From Litorimonas haliclonae (GTDB lineage Bacteria > Pseudomonadota > Alphaproteobacteria > Caulobacterales > Maricaulaceae): a DNA stretch of 64,000 nucleotides. Positions 17,648 to 25,873 of the stretch are shown here, piece after piece. Position 1 is the stretch's first letter. Each line of letters opens with the position of its first letter. The stretch spans positions 620,001-684,000 of the forward strand of contig NZ_CBCSCO010000001.1 in assembly GCF_965138505.1 (NCBI RefSeq). The letters are read 5' to 3'. Below the pieces are notes generated by a model, which had not been told where the DNA came from, did not search any database, and saw only the letters and a list, made by a program, of their open reading frames with translations. The position numbers were made by a program, and so were the translations under genes.

Positions 17648-18037
17648 TTAAACGCGGCGACGTTTAGGCGGGCGACAGCCATTATGCGGAATTGGGGTCA
17701 CGTCACGAATAGTCGTGATTGTAAATCCAGCAGCTTGCAAAGCGCGAACTGCGCTTTCGCGGCCAGACCCAGGACCGTTCACATTGACTTCCAATGTTGT
17801 CATGCCGTGATCAGCGGCTTTACGGCCTGCTTCTTCCGCTGCGACCTGAGCCGCGTACGGTGTGGATTTACGTGAGCCTTTAAAGCCCATGCCACCAGCA
17901 GAGCACCATGCTACGGTATTGCCTTGGGCGTCCGTAATGGTGATCATTGTATTGTTGAAAGTCGAGTTCACATGCGCGACACCGGACGTGATATTTTTCC
18001 GTTGAGCGCGGCGAATACGGGCGGGTTCTTTAGCCAT
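17648..18037 (-). CDS. rpsK: 30S ribosomal protein S11
   Basis: This 129-residue small-subunit platform protein contacts 16S rRNA and the Shine-Dalgarno helix in the E site. It has the family blocks HVNSTFNNTMITITD, SAGGMGFKGSRKSTPYAAQ and the basic C-terminal PHNGCRPPKRRRV. Length matches the family. It follows rpsM by 10 bp in the alpha-operon order rpsM-rpsK-rpoA-rplQ; rpsD, present here in E. coli, is absent as is normal in alphaproteobacteria. Confidence 0.98.
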   Translation of the reverse strand: MAKEPARIRRAQRKNITSGVAHVNSTFNNTMITITDAQGNTVAWCSAGGMGFKGSRKSTPYAAQVAAEEAGRKAADHGMTTLEVNVNGPGSGRESAVRALQAAGFTITTIRDVTPIPHNGCRPPKRRRV

Positions 18038-18047
18038 CTGAGCTTAC

Positions 18048-18416
18048 CTACTTCTTCTTGCCGGCAATGGCCTTTGCAGGGCCTTTGCGTGTACGAGCAT
18101 TAGTGTGTGTGCGCTGACCGCGAACCGGCAGACCACGACGGTGACGGAGACCGCGATAATTGCCCATGTCCATCAAGCGCTTAATGTTCTGGGAGCGCTC
18201 ACGACGCAAATCGCCTTCAACCTGATAGGTTGAATCAATCGTCTCACGGATTTGCAGGATCTCCTGATCCGTCAAGTCATGCACACGGCGGTCTTGCGCA
18301 ATCCCCACTTTTTCGCAGATCTCAGCCGCCGTAGAGGGACCGATACCGTGAATATAACGCAGAGCAATTTCTACGCGCTTATTAGTCGGGATGTTTACCC
18401 CAGCAATACGAGCCAC
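18048..18416 (-). CDS. rpsM: 30S ribosomal protein S13
   Basis: This 122-residue head protein of the small subunit contacts the P-site tRNA and 50S subunit. The GTG at 18416 is chosen because it gives the conserved start (V/M)ARIAGVNIP and is preceded by a strong AGGAGG ribosome-binding site 8 bp upstream; the longer open frame reaching 18479 adds residues with no family support. Conserved features are YIHGIGPSTA and the basic tail RTHTNARTRKGPAKAIAGKKK. First gene of the alpha cluster after adk. Confidence 0.96.
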   Translation of the reverse strand: MARIAGVNIPTNKRVEIALRYIHGIGPSTAAEICEKVGIAQDRRVHDLTDQEILQIRETIDSTYQVEGDLRRERSQNIKRLMDMGNYRGLRHRRGLPVRGQRTHTNARTRKGPAKAIAGKKK

Positions 18417-18534
18417 TTTTGGCCTCCTAATCAATCCTGCTTGCAGTCGGTCCTGAACGCTTAGCTCACCCCATAGCAAAAGGGGCGAGCGATAATCGAA
18501 CCGTCCGCGAAAGCGGGTTACTTAGTCTCAACCC

Positions 18535-18554
18535 CTCCTGCCGTCAAGCAGGAG
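18535..18554 (-). other. Hairpin between adk and rpsM
   Basis: CTCCTGC and GCAGGAG form a 7-bp perfect stem with a 6-nt loop in the 175-bp spacer between adk and rpsM. No T run follows, so termination is unlikely to be complete; this may attenuate or process the transcript. Confidence 0.4.
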
Positions 18555-18591
18555 CAGCCATAGATTCATGAGATTCTTCAGCCTTTTCTCT

Positions 18592-19212
18592 TTAAGAGAA
18601 GAGACGCGCGAAGAATCCTTTCTTTTTTGGGGCTTTTGCCCCCTCATCCGCGAATAAAACGCGGTTAACATTTGACGACACCGTTTCAATGTCCGCCATT
18701 CCGTCTACTTCGCTCAATTTTCCCTGAGCTGCATAGTAAGGCAGCAACGGCGCTGTCTGTTTATTGTAATTTTCCAACCGAATCGCGAAAGTTTCAGGAT
18801 TGTCATCCTTACGACCCTCATCCTCGAATCGTTTTGTGATTCTTCTCATCAAGGCATCGTCATCGACGCGAAGACGAATAACCCGGTCAACGGCATGTCC
18901 ACGTTTTTCTAGCGCAGCATCCAAAGCCTTCGCTTGAGCAACAGTCCTTGGAAAACCGTCGAAAATAAATCCATTAGAGGCCGGGTGAGAATCCAATTGC
19001 TCTTCGATAAGAGCGATAACAATCTCGTCCGAAACCAAATCGCCGCGGTCCATGATGCCGGCAACTGTCTTTCCTAGCTCTGTTCCGGACGCACGGGCCG
19101 CCCGAAGCATATCGCCTGTGGAAAGCTGTATCAAGCCGCGCTCTTGCACGAGCCGTTTTGCTTGTGTGCCTTTTCCGGCGGCCGGAGGGCCAAAGAGGAT
19201 TAGATTCATCAT
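18592..19212 (-). CDS. adk: Adenylate kinase
   Basis: This 206-residue enzyme interconverts ATP plus AMP with two ADP. The P-loop GPPAAGKGTQ is at the N-terminus, followed by the AMP-binding region STGDMLRAA and FDGFPRTVAQA. It is of the short type, with a small lid (residues between RITKRFEDEG and NYNKQTAP) rather than the long zinc-binding lid. A lysine-rich, hydrophobic C-terminal tail (KAPKKKGFFARLF) extends beyond the core and could mediate membrane or ribosome association; that is inference. It follows secY by 10 bp, the standard spc-operon position in alphaproteobacteria. Confidence 0.96.
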   Translation of the reverse strand: MMNLILFGPPAAGKGTQAKRLVQERGLIQLSTGDMLRAARASGTELGKTVAGIMDRGDLVSDEIVIALIEEQLDSHPASNGFIFDGFPRTVAQAKALDAALEKRGHAVDRVIRLRVDDDALMRRITKRFEDEGRKDDNPETFAIRLENYNKQTAPLLPYYAAQGKLSEVDGMADIETVSSNVNRVLFADEGAKAPKKKGFFARLFS

Positions 19213-19222
19213 AGCAAGCTGC

Positions 19223-20587
19223 CTATCGGTTCCGTCGGCGCATCCGGGATTTTTTGATCAATCCCTCATATTGGTGAGCCACCAGATGTGATTGGATTTG
19301 CGCCACTGTATCAAGCGTCACAGATACGATAATCAAAAGGCTCATCCCGCCAATTAACATCGCTACAGAAGGAGGGATAGCGCCGCCCTGACGCGCAATG
19401 ATCAATTCCGGTAACACACAGACAAAGGCCACATAAACAGCGCCGATAAAAGTCAGCCGAGAGAGAACATATGACAGATACTCTGCGGTTCGTTTGCCTG
19501 GACGAATGCCAGGAAGGAATCCACCATTCTTACGAAGGTTATCTGCAACATCGTCAGGTTTGAAAACATAAGGCACATAGAAATAGCAGAAGAAGATAAT
19601 CAAAATCCCATACAGCGTCAGATACAGAGGCGAGCCATAGGAAATGAAAGCCAAAATTGTTCCGACAATACCGGTGCCCTCTTCCGTATTATTATTCATC
19701 ATAATTGGGCCAAGCGTTGCCGGCAGGAGTAATAATGAACTTGCGAAAATCGGGGGGATAACGCCCGCTGTATTCAGTTTTAGCGGCATGAAAGAACTTT
19801 CACCGCCAAAGGTTTTTCCGCCCGCCATTTGTCGCTTAGGATATTGAACCAGTAATCGTCGCTGCGCTCTTTCGACATAGACAATCAACATTGAGAGACC
19901 GATAAACAGAACAATAAGGAAAAGTAAGAGCAGTTCAGAGACTGTACCTTGCTGGTTTAACTCAAAGGCTTGGAAAATTGCTTTTGGTAACTCCGCAACA
20001 ATCCCGGCGAAAATAATCAGCGAAACACCGTTGCCGACGCCGCGCGCTGTCACTTGTTCCCCCATCCACATGAGGAACATCGTGCCGCCTACGAGGGTAA
20101 TAACTGTCGACGCTTGGAAGAAAAGCCCTGGGTTAATAACCGCGCCAGGTGTTCCCTGCAGAGCCCGAGCAATTCCGAAGGCCTGGAACGCCGCTAAAAA
20201 GACGGTCAGATAACGTGTGTATTGGTTGATTTGCTTACGGCCCTGCTCGCCGTCCTTATCAAGCTCTTTGAGAGACGGGATCGACCCCTTCATCAAAGTC
20301 ATGATAATAGAGGCTGAAATATAAGGCATTACGTTCAGCGCGAAAATCGCCATACGCTCAACAGCGCCGCCGGCGAACATATTTAAACGTGTGAGAAGCC
20401 CCCCGCCACCGGCAGAAAATGCCGTCTGGAACGCGGCCATGTCCATGCCCGGAATCGGAACAAAAGTTCCGAGACGGTATATGATTAGAATGCCGAGTGT
20501 GAAGAGGAGTCTGTTCTGCAACTCTTTGGCCTTGGCAAAAACGCCAAGGTTCATATTCGCTGCTAATTGTTCTGACGCTGATGCCAT
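19223..20587 (-). CDS. secY: Protein translocase subunit SecY
   Basis: This 454-residue inner-membrane protein forms the protein-conducting channel with SecE and SecG. Ten hydrophobic segments can be counted. Recognisable blocks are LGTFVPIPGMD near the N-terminus, the plug-adjacent region FSAGGGGLL, the cytoplasmic loop VERAQRRLLVQYPKRQ and GGFLPGIRPGKRTAEYL. It lies between rplO and adk. The 68-bp spacer after rplO can form a nested RNA structure just ahead of the secY ribosome-binding site. Confidence 0.97.
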   Translation of the reverse strand: MASASEQLAANMNLGVFAKAKELQNRLLFTLGILIIYRLGTFVPIPGMDMAAFQTAFSAGGGGLLTRLNMFAGGAVERMAIFALNVMPYISASIIMTLMKGSIPSLKELDKDGEQGRKQINQYTRYLTVFLAAFQAFGIARALQGTPGAVINPGLFFQASTVITLVGGTMFLMWMGEQVTARGVGNGVSLIIFAGIVAELPKAIFQAFELNQQGTVSELLLLFLIVLFIGLSMLIVYVERAQRRLLVQYPKRQMAGGKTFGGESSFMPLKLNTAGVIPPIFASSLLLLPATLGPIMMNNNTEEGTGIVGTILAFISYGSPLYLTLYGILIIFFCYFYVPYVFKPDDVADNLRKNGGFLPGIRPGKRTAEYLSYVLSRLTFIGAVYVAFVCVLPELIIARQGGAIPPSVAMLIGGMSLLIIVSVTLDTVAQIQSHLVAHQYEGLIKKSRMRRRNR

Positions 20588-20598
20588 TAAACGTCTCC

Positions 20599-20654
20599 CG
20601 CCTTCTAAAGAAAGTTAAACCCTATCCGATACAGATAGGGTCTTGATGAAGGCG
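20599..20654 (-). other. Nested RNA stem in the rplO-secY spacer
   Basis: On the minus strand CGCCTTC (20648-20654) pairs with GAAGGCG (20599-20605), enclosing a perfect 8-bp hairpin ACCCTATC / GATAGGGT (20619-20641). The outer stem abuts the GGGAG ribosome-binding site of secY, so it could regulate secY translation relative to rplO. Confidence 0.5.
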
Positions 20655-20655
20655 T

Positions 20656-21612
20656 TTAAAGGTCGCCGAGCTTGCCTTCGTTTTTGGCGAGCAAGTAATA
20701 GAATGTTACACGGTTCTTCATGCGTGTCGGCTTCATAGTTTCGCAGACAGCTTTGACCTTTTCCATAGCCGCATCTTTGTCTTCTACGCCGAGCTTCTTC
20801 TTCATGAAGCCTTTGACAATTGTATCAAGTTCGGATTCGTCTGAACAAGAGACATACTTGCTGTCACGGTTAGAAAGGGACGCGCCGAGATATTTCTCAA
20901 TCTTGGTCACCACGGCATTGTCGGCATCGGCGTCATACTCCTGCGTCGGCTCAAGGTAATCAGACACGTCGTCAGATTTCTCTGCCTTCTTCGCTGTGTC
21001 TTTTTGAGCCGCAGCCTTTTTAGCAGGCTTCTTAGCCGCCGGCTTTTTCTCTTGTTCCGCAGGCGCAGCAGAAGCTTTCGCCGCTTTTTTGTCTGCTTTA
21101 GAAACTTTATTGGATCTGTCAGCCTTCACGCCTTTTTCGCGGCGCTCCATCTTATCTTCAACAACAGTTACAGTTCCTTTGGCATCCTCAACAGCTTTCG
21201 TTGCCGCAGGCGTGGCGCCGGATACAGTCAATTTGACCGCTTTGGACACCGTGCCGTTACCGATGAGGCGAACGCCGTCGAATGAGCGGCGAAGGACGCC
21301 GGCTTCCACAAGAGCAGCTGCATCCATATCGGATTTGCCATCAATTTTGCCGGATTCGATCGCGCGGTTAAGTGACGCAATTGAGAGCTCGGCGAAACGC
21401 TTACGGTTCGGCTTGTTAAAGCCTCGCTTCGGCAAGCGCATGTGAATTGGCATTTGACCGCCTTCAAAGCCTTTAATAGCCACACCTGAGCGTGACTTTT
21501 GACCTTTGACACCACGGCCACCTGTTTTGCCTGTACCGGAACCGATACCACGGCCAACCCGCTTACGCTCTTTAGTGGCGCCGGGATTATCTGAGAGTTC
21601 GTTCAAACGCAT
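20656..21612 (-). CDS. rplO: 50S ribosomal protein L15 fused to a DUF2853-like domain
   Basis: Residues 1-150 are a normal L15 (MRLNELSDNPGATKERKRVGRG, GGQMPIHMRLPKRGF), a large-subunit assembly protein. The protein is 318 residues, about twice the usual length. Residues 152-210 are an Ala/Lys-rich, histone-tail-like linker. Residues about 217-315 look like a complete DUF2853 domain: KYLGASLSNRDSKYVSCSD, a central KKKLGVED and a terminal NRVTFYYLLAKNEGKL. DUF2853 is normally a small stand-alone protein of unknown function. The frame is uninterrupted, codon use is like its neighbours, and the gene sits in its normal place between rpmD and secY, so this is a true fusion rather than a sequencing error. 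The tail would be held on the surface of the 50S subunit. Confidence 0.9.
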   Translation of the reverse strand: MRLNELSDNPGATKERKRVGRGIGSGTGKTGGRGVKGQKSRSGVAIKGFEGGQMPIHMRLPKRGFNKPNRKRFAELSIASLNRAIESGKIDGKSDMDAAALVEAGVLRRSFDGVRLIGNGTVSKAVKLTVSGATPAATKAVEDAKGTVTVVEDKMERREKGVKADRSNKVSKADKKAAKASAAPAEQEKKPAAKKPAKKAAAQKDTAKKAEKSDDVSDYLEPTQEYDADADNAVVTKIEKYLGASLSNRDSKYVSCSDESELDTIVKGFMKKKLGVEDKDAAMEKVKAVCETMKPTRMKNRVTFYYLLAKNEGKLGDL

Positions 21613-21655
21613 TTGTTTTCTCCAAGAGGTTTCATCTACCCAATAGGGCAGAAGA

Positions 21656-21844
21656 CTACTCTTCTACAATTTTCACCATGTGAGCGACTTTGGCAATCAT
21701 GCCGCGAACGCTAGGTGTATCTTCCAATGTGCGAATTTTGCCGATGCGGCCGAGGCCGAGACCGACAAGAGTTGCACGCTGATCCGGTTTACGGCGAGTG
21801 GCCGAACCGGTCTGACGGACAGTCAATGTTGTTTTCTTCGCCAT
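21656..21844 (-). CDS. rpmD: 50S ribosomal protein L30
   Basis: This 62-residue large-subunit protein has the pattern LTVRQTGSATRRKPDQRATLVGLGLGRIG split over its core and ends in VAHMVKIVEE. Length is typical for bacterial L30. It follows rpsE by 11 bp and precedes the extended rplO gene, the standard spc order rpsE-rpmD-rplO-secY. Confidence 0.96.
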   Translation of the reverse strand: MAKKTTLTVRQTGSATRRKPDQRATLVGLGLGRIGKIRTLEDTPSVRGMIAKVAHMVKIVEE

Positions 21845-21855
21845 GATCTTCGTCC

Positions 21856-22428
21856 TTAAGCTTCAAGCGCTTCAGGTGCAGAGGCACCGTCTTTACGGCG
21901 CTCGACAATTTCGGCGACTTTCTTGCCGCGCTTATTGGCGATTGTCCGAGGGCTTTCCATACGCTTCAGCGCATCAAAAGTCGCCCGCACCATGTTATAT
22001 GGGTTAGACGTGCCAACAGATTTACCAACCACGTCCTGAACGCCAAGACATTCCAAAACAGCCCGCATCGGACCGCCGGCAATAACACCCGTTCCGGGAG
22101 GCGCTGAGCGCATAACGATCTTGCCGGCGCCGTGGCGGCCGCGAACGTCATGATGCAAAGTGCGGCCTTCCCGAAGAGGAACGCGGATCATTGTCTTCTT
22201 AGCTTCTTCAGACGCCTTACGGATAGCTTCAGGAACCTCACGGGCTTTACCCTTACCAAATCCAACACGGCCTTTTTCGTCGCCAACAATTACGAGAGCG
22301 GCGAATGACATGTTGCGGCCACCTTTTACAGTTTTAGCAACACGGTTAATGTGAACCAAGCGGTCGACGAATTCATTGTCCTGATCGTCATCGCGGCCAC
22401 GGCGATTATCGTTATTACGTGCCATCAT
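21856..22428 (-). CDS. rpsE: 30S ribosomal protein S5
   Basis: This 190-residue small-subunit protein helps keep decoding accurate and has helicase-like function at the mRNA entrance. Motifs are the double-stranded RNA-binding block VKGGRNMSFAALVIVGDEKGRVG and GTGVIAGGPMRAVLE, where spectinomycin-resistance positions lie. A charged N-terminal extension (NNDNRRGRDDDQDNE) and a short C-terminal tail flank the core. The second Met (22425) is an equally possible start. Confidence 0.97.
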   Translation of the reverse strand: MMARNNDNRRGRDDDQDNEFVDRLVHINRVAKTVKGGRNMSFAALVIVGDEKGRVGFGKGKAREVPEAIRKASEEAKKTMIRVPLREGRTLHHDVRGRHGAGKIVMRSAPPGTGVIAGGPMRAVLECLGVQDVVGKSVGTSNPYNMVRATFDALKRMESPRTIANKRGKKVAEIVERRKDGASAPEALEA

Positions 22429-22435
22429 CGACCCC

Positions 22436-22786
22436 TTAGAATTTCAGTCCGGCTTCGCGAGCCGCATCTGCCAGAGCTTTCACCCGGCCGTGGTAAAGAT
22501 ATGCACCCCGATCGAAAACAACTTCACCGACTTTGGCTTTTTCAGCCCGTTCAGCGATTAGCTTTCCGATGCGGCCTGCGGCTTCGACATTAGAGCCTTT
22601 TTTCGACTTGTCTTCGAGCGTTGAGGCTGAAGCAAGCGTTGTGCCTGTCACATCGTCAATAATCTGAACAGAAATATTCTTGTCAGACCGGAAAACAGAC
22701 AGACGCGGACGCCCTTGGGCGTGTTTTTTGAGGCGGCGACGAACACGTTCGGCGCGGCGTATCATAGATTTGCGAGCAGATTTCAT
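22436..22786 (-). CDS. rplR: 50S ribosomal protein L18
   Basis: This 116-residue protein binds 5S rRNA with L5. It has the basic N-terminus RRAERVRRRLKKHAQGRPRL and the family core SVFRSDKNISVQIIDD and VVFDRGAYLYHGRVKALA. Length fits. It lies 2 bp after rplF, so translation is coupled. Confidence 0.97.
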   Translation of the reverse strand: MKSARKSMIRRAERVRRRLKKHAQGRPRLSVFRSDKNISVQIIDDVTGTTLASASTLEDKSKKGSNVEAAGRIGKLIAERAEKAKVGEVVFDRGAYLYHGRVKALADAAREAGLKF

Positions 22787-22788
22787 GG

Positions 22789-23322
22789 CTACTTCTTCTT
22801 ACCTTCCTTGCTGCGTACAAACTCGCCCAAGTAACGTACGCCTTTGCCCTTATAAGGCTCAGGTGTCCGGAACGAGCGGATTTTTGCGGCAACTTGACCG
22901 ACTTGCTGCTTATCGATGCCGGACACGATAACTTGTGTCGGCTTCGGCGCTTCGATTTTAATGCCCTCGGGCGGTGTAAAATTCACGTCATGCGAGAAAC
23001 CGAGCTGCATGGACAAATCATTGCCCTTCATAGAAGCTCTGTAACCCACGCCGCGAAGCTCAAGCTCTTTCGTGAAGCCGTTCGTAACACCTTGGATCAT
23101 ATTTTCAACCATTGTGCGGCTCATGCCCCACATGGCACTGGCGTTTTTCGCGCCTTCTACTGGTGTAAGTGTAAACTCACCATCCTTAAGATTGCCGTTA
23201 ACGGCGTCTGGAAGTGTGAAACTCAACTCACCTTTGGGTCCTTTGACGGAAACGAGTTGACCCGTAGAGGTCAATGTAACGCCGTCAGTGACAGGAACCG
23301 GTCTTTTACCAATACGTGACAT
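22789..23322 (-). CDS. rplF: 50S ribosomal protein L6
   Basis: This 177-residue protein lies near the factor-binding site of the 50S subunit. It has the start MSRIGKRPVPV and the C-terminal signature PEPYKGKGVRYLGE. Length and repeats of the two L6 folds agree with the family. It is in the usual order rpsH-rplF-rplR. Confidence 0.98.
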   Translation of the reverse strand: MSRIGKRPVPVTDGVTLTSTGQLVSVKGPKGELSFTLPDAVNGNLKDGEFTLTPVEGAKNASAMWGMSRTMVENMIQGVTNGFTKELELRGVGYRASMKGNDLSMQLGFSHDVNFTPPEGIKIEAPKPTQVIVSGIDKQQVGQVAAKIRSFRTPEPYKGKGVRYLGEFVRSKEGKKK

Positions 23323-23331
23323 AAAACTCTC

Positions 23332-23730
23332 CTATGACACCTGGCAAAGAACTTCGCCGCCGACATTGTTTTCACGTGCCGCCGCGTCGCTCATGACGCC
23401 TTTAGGGGTGGACAGGATGGCGATGCCAAGTCCGTTACGGACCTGCGGAAGTGTTTTCACGGAAGAATAAACGCGGCGTCCAGGTTTGGAGATACGTTTG
23501 ATTTCACGAATAACAGCTTCGCCTTCGAAATATTTCAATTCAACATTAAACGCCCGGAAACCGGCTTCGTCTTTTGTTTCTTCGTAGCCGCGGATAAAAC
23601 CTTCATCCGCAAGCACGTCAAGAACGCGGCCACGCAGGTTTGACGCAGGCGTCGTGACAGAAGAACGATTCCGGAGAATAGCGTTACGGATACGTGTGAG
23701 CATATCCCCAAGAGGATCTGAAAATGACAT
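23332..23730 (-). CDS. rpsH: 30S ribosomal protein S8
   Basis: This 132-residue protein binds the central domain of 16S rRNA and in many bacteria represses spc-operon translation. It begins MSFSDPLGDMLTRIRNA, and ends with LSTPKGVMSDAAARENNVGGEVLC, the family signature. No obvious mimic of the 16S binding site was identified in the spacer before rplE. Confidence 0.97.
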   Translation of the reverse strand: MSFSDPLGDMLTRIRNAILRNRSSVTTPASNLRGRVLDVLADEGFIRGYEETKDEAGFRAFNVELKYFEGEAVIREIKRISKPGRRVYSSVKTLPQVRNGLGIAILSTPKGVMSDAAARENNVGGEVLCQVS

Positions 23731-23742
23731 GGTGTCTCCCCC

Positions 23743-24048
23743 CTACCAGCTTGATTTTACGAGGCCGGGAATAAGGCCCATGGATCCCAATTCGCGCAAA
23801 GCGATACGGGACATTTTCATTTTGCGATAATAACCACGCGGGCGACCGGTGACTTGGCAACGGTTGCGAATACGGGTTTCAGCAGAATTACGGGGTAGAG
23901 CTGCGAGTTTCAGTTGCGCTTGAAAGCGCTCCTCAACTGGCAAATCTTTATTACGAGCGATATCTTTCAGCAATGCACGTTTGGCAGCATATTTTGCCAC
24001 TAGACGCTGACGCTTTAGATTGCGCTCGACTGCGCTTACTTTAGCCAT
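23743..24048 (-). CDS. rpsN: 30S ribosomal protein S14 (zinc-independent)
   Basis: This 101-residue protein is the long, zinc-free form of S14: the four cysteines of the short form are missing apart from the single Cys in RNRCQVTGRPRGYYR. It starts MAKVSAVERNLKRQRL and ends GLVKSSW as usual for proteobacteria. It has an 85-bp spacer to rplE upstream, longer than most gaps in the cluster. Confidence 0.97.
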   Translation of the reverse strand: MAKVSAVERNLKRQRLVAKYAAKRALLKDIARNKDLPVEERFQAQLKLAALPRNSAETRIRNRCQVTGRPRGYYRKMKMSRIALRELGSMGLIPGLVKSSW

Positions 24049-24133
24049 TTATTTGTCTCCTATTTGCAGGATCGTCAGCATGATTGCCATCCGATCCGCT
24101 TAGCTTGTTGCGTTCGCTCTAATTCCAGTCAGA

Positions 24134-24688
24134 TTAATTTCTGAATGGGAATGAGAACGCGGCCAACAATGCTTTGGCTTCTTCATCTGTTCGGGCGCTA
24201 GTTTGCACCACAATGTCCATACCGCGGACGGAATCGACTTTATCATAATCAATTTCAGGGAAAACGATGTGTTCCTTGAGGCCCATAGCGTAATTACCAT
24301 GACCGTCAAAGCTCTTACCGTTCAGACCTCGAAAGTCACGAACACGTGGCAACGCAATGTTGACCAAGCGGTCGAGGAATTCATACATTTTATCGCGGCG
24401 CAAAGTCACTTTCGTGCCGATAACCATACCGTCCCGAAGCTTAAAGCTGGCGATAGATTTTTTTGCAACACAAGGAACAGGTTTTTGACCGGCGATAAGC
24501 TCAAGCTCTTCCATAGCGGCTTGGACTTTTTTCTTGTCGCCAACACCTTCACCAATGCCCATGTTCAACACGATCTTTTCGATACGCGGAACTTGCATCT
24601 CGGAGGTATAGCCGAACTGTTCTTTCATCTTCGCACGGACTTCATCACGATAGACCGCCGCGAGGCGTGGTTCATACGGTTTAGCCAT
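24134..24688 (-). CDS. rplE: 50S ribosomal protein L5
   Basis: This 184-residue protein binds 5S rRNA and contacts the P-site tRNA. It shows KIVLNMGIGEGVGDKK, KKSIASFKLRDGMVIG, the VRDFRGLNGKSFDG block and the C-terminal TDEEAKALLAAFSFPF. The start overlaps the end of rplX by 8 bp, indicating translational coupling. Confidence 0.98.
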   Translation of the reverse strand: MAKPYEPRLAAVYRDEVRAKMKEQFGYTSEMQVPRIEKIVLNMGIGEGVGDKKKVQAAMEELELIAGQKPVPCVAKKSIASFKLRDGMVIGTKVTLRRDKMYEFLDRLVNIALPRVRDFRGLNGKSFDGHGNYAMGLKEHIVFPEIDYDKVDSVRGMDIVVQTSARTDEEAKALLAAFSFPFRN

Positions 24689-25001
24689 CTATGACTTCCC
24701 CTGATTTTTTGGCGACGCGAACTTTTTTGCCGTCTTTCAACGTTTTGAAGCCCACGCGCGTGGGTTTATCTTCTTTTGGATCAAGATGCGCCACGTTTGA
24801 CACGTGAATAGGCGCTTCGAATTCCTTGATGCCGCCGTCCGGGTCCATTTGGCTCGGGCGCACATGACGCTTAACCATACGAACGCCTTTGACAACGACG
24901 CGCTCTTCTTTTGGTGACACCTTCAGGACTTCGCCCTTACGGCCTTTATCCTTACCGGAGATAACGACGACATAATCGCCTTTTTTAATCTTCGCAGCCA
25001 T
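24681..25001 (-). CDS. rplX: 50S ribosomal protein L24
   Basis: This 106-residue KOW-motif protein initiates large-subunit assembly. The KOW region is KKGDYVVVISGKDKGRKGEVL. Length matches. It has 2 bp to rplN and overlaps rplE by 8 bp. Confidence 0.97.
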   Translation of the reverse strand: MAAKIKKGDYVVVISGKDKGRKGEVLKVSPKEERVVVKGVRMVKRHVRPSQMDPDGGIKEFEAPIHVSNVAHLDPKEDKPTRVGFKTLKDGKKVRVAKKSGEVIDG

Positions 25002-25003
25002 GG

Positions 25004-25372
25004 TTAGAGTACCTCTGGAGCCAGAGAGACGATCTTCATATGGTTTTTAGCGCGAAGTTCACGAGGAACCGGGCCAAAAATCCGTGTGCCGATCGGCTCA
25101 CCATTATTATTGATGATAACGGCCGCATTGCCGTCAAAGCGGATAACTGATCCGTCGCGGCGCTGTATATCTTTCCGCACGCGAACAACAATAGCTTTCC
25201 GCACATCGCCTTTTTTCACTTTGCCGCGCGGGATGGCTTCTTTGACTGAAACCACAATTGTATCGCCGACATGGGCATAGCGTCGCTTGGAACCGCCAAG
25301 CACTTTAATGCACTGTACGCGGCGGGCGCCGGAGTTATCGGCCACTTCTAGGTTTGTCTGCATCTGAATCAT
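25004..25372 (-). CDS. rplN: 50S ribosomal protein L14
   Basis: This 122-residue protein lies at the subunit interface and is a target of the silencing factor RsfS. It begins MIQMQTNLEVADNSGARR and contains the family signature KKGDVRKAIVVRVRK. Length is exact for the family. It heads the spc group after rpsQ with a 49-bp spacer. Confidence 0.98.
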   Translation of the reverse strand: MIQMQTNLEVADNSGARRVQCIKVLGGSKRRYAHVGDTIVVSVKEAIPRGKVKKGDVRKAIVVRVRKDIQRRDGSVIRFDGNAAVIINNNGEPIGTRIFGPVPRELRAKNHMKIVSLAPEVL

Positions 25373-25421
25373 GAGACGTCTCCTTGTTTATATGAGAAGG
25401 TTCAACGAGAGGCGAAACGCC

Positions 25422-25652
25422 TTACGCTGAGACCACTTCCCACCGCTTTAATTTTGACTTTGGCGCACATTCGCTAATGCGAACAATATCACCAACCTTA
25501 TGTGCACTCTTTTCGTCATGCGCATGATAGCGCTTTGAACGACGAATCGTCTTTTTCAACAAAGGGTGCAAATAGGCGCGCTCAACTCTGACCACAACCG
25601 TCTTTTCACCTTTATCTGACACGACTGTGCCCTGAAGTATGCGTTTTGGCAT
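25422..25652 (-). CDS. rpsQ: 30S ribosomal protein S17
   Basis: This 76-residue OB-fold protein binds 16S rRNA early in assembly. It shows MPKRILQGTVVSDKGEKTVVV and the signature ISECAPKSKLKRWEVV. It is the last gene of the S10 group, 11 bp after rpmC. Confidence 0.97.
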   Translation of the reverse strand: MPKRILQGTVVSDKGEKTVVVRVERAYLHPLLKKTIRRSKRYHAHDEKSAHKVGDIVRISECAPKSKLKRWEVVSA

Positions 25653-25663
25653 CTCGACCTACC

Positions 25664-25867
25664 TTAAGCCTTCTTAGCGGTTTTATTTTCCGCCATGATT
25701 GTTTTAACGCGCGCAATATCGCGACGCACCTGGCGTACGCGGGCGGTCTTTTCTAACTGGCCGGTCGCATCCTGAAAACGCAGATTAAACTGCTCTTTCT
25801 TCAGCTTCAGCAACTCGTCATTGAGTTGATCGGCACTCATGGCTCTGACGTCAGTAGCTTTCATCAT
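25664..25867 (-). CDS. rpmC: 50S ribosomal protein L29
   Basis: This 67-residue coiled helical protein lies beside the exit tunnel, near the trigger-factor and SRP docking site. It has the typical LKKEQFNLRFQDATGQLE and RVRQVRRDIARVKT. The first two Met codons are adjacent; either could be used. It follows rplP by 6 bp. Confidence 0.96.
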   Translation of the reverse strand: MMKATDVRAMSADQLNDELLKLKKEQFNLRFQDATGQLEKTARVRQVRRDIARVKTIMAENKTAKKA

Positions 25868-25873
25868 CGCCTC

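Noticed and set aside
18417..18479. Longer N-terminus for S13
   Set aside because: The GTG at 18416 has a strong AGGAGG and gives the exact family start; upstream residues do not match.
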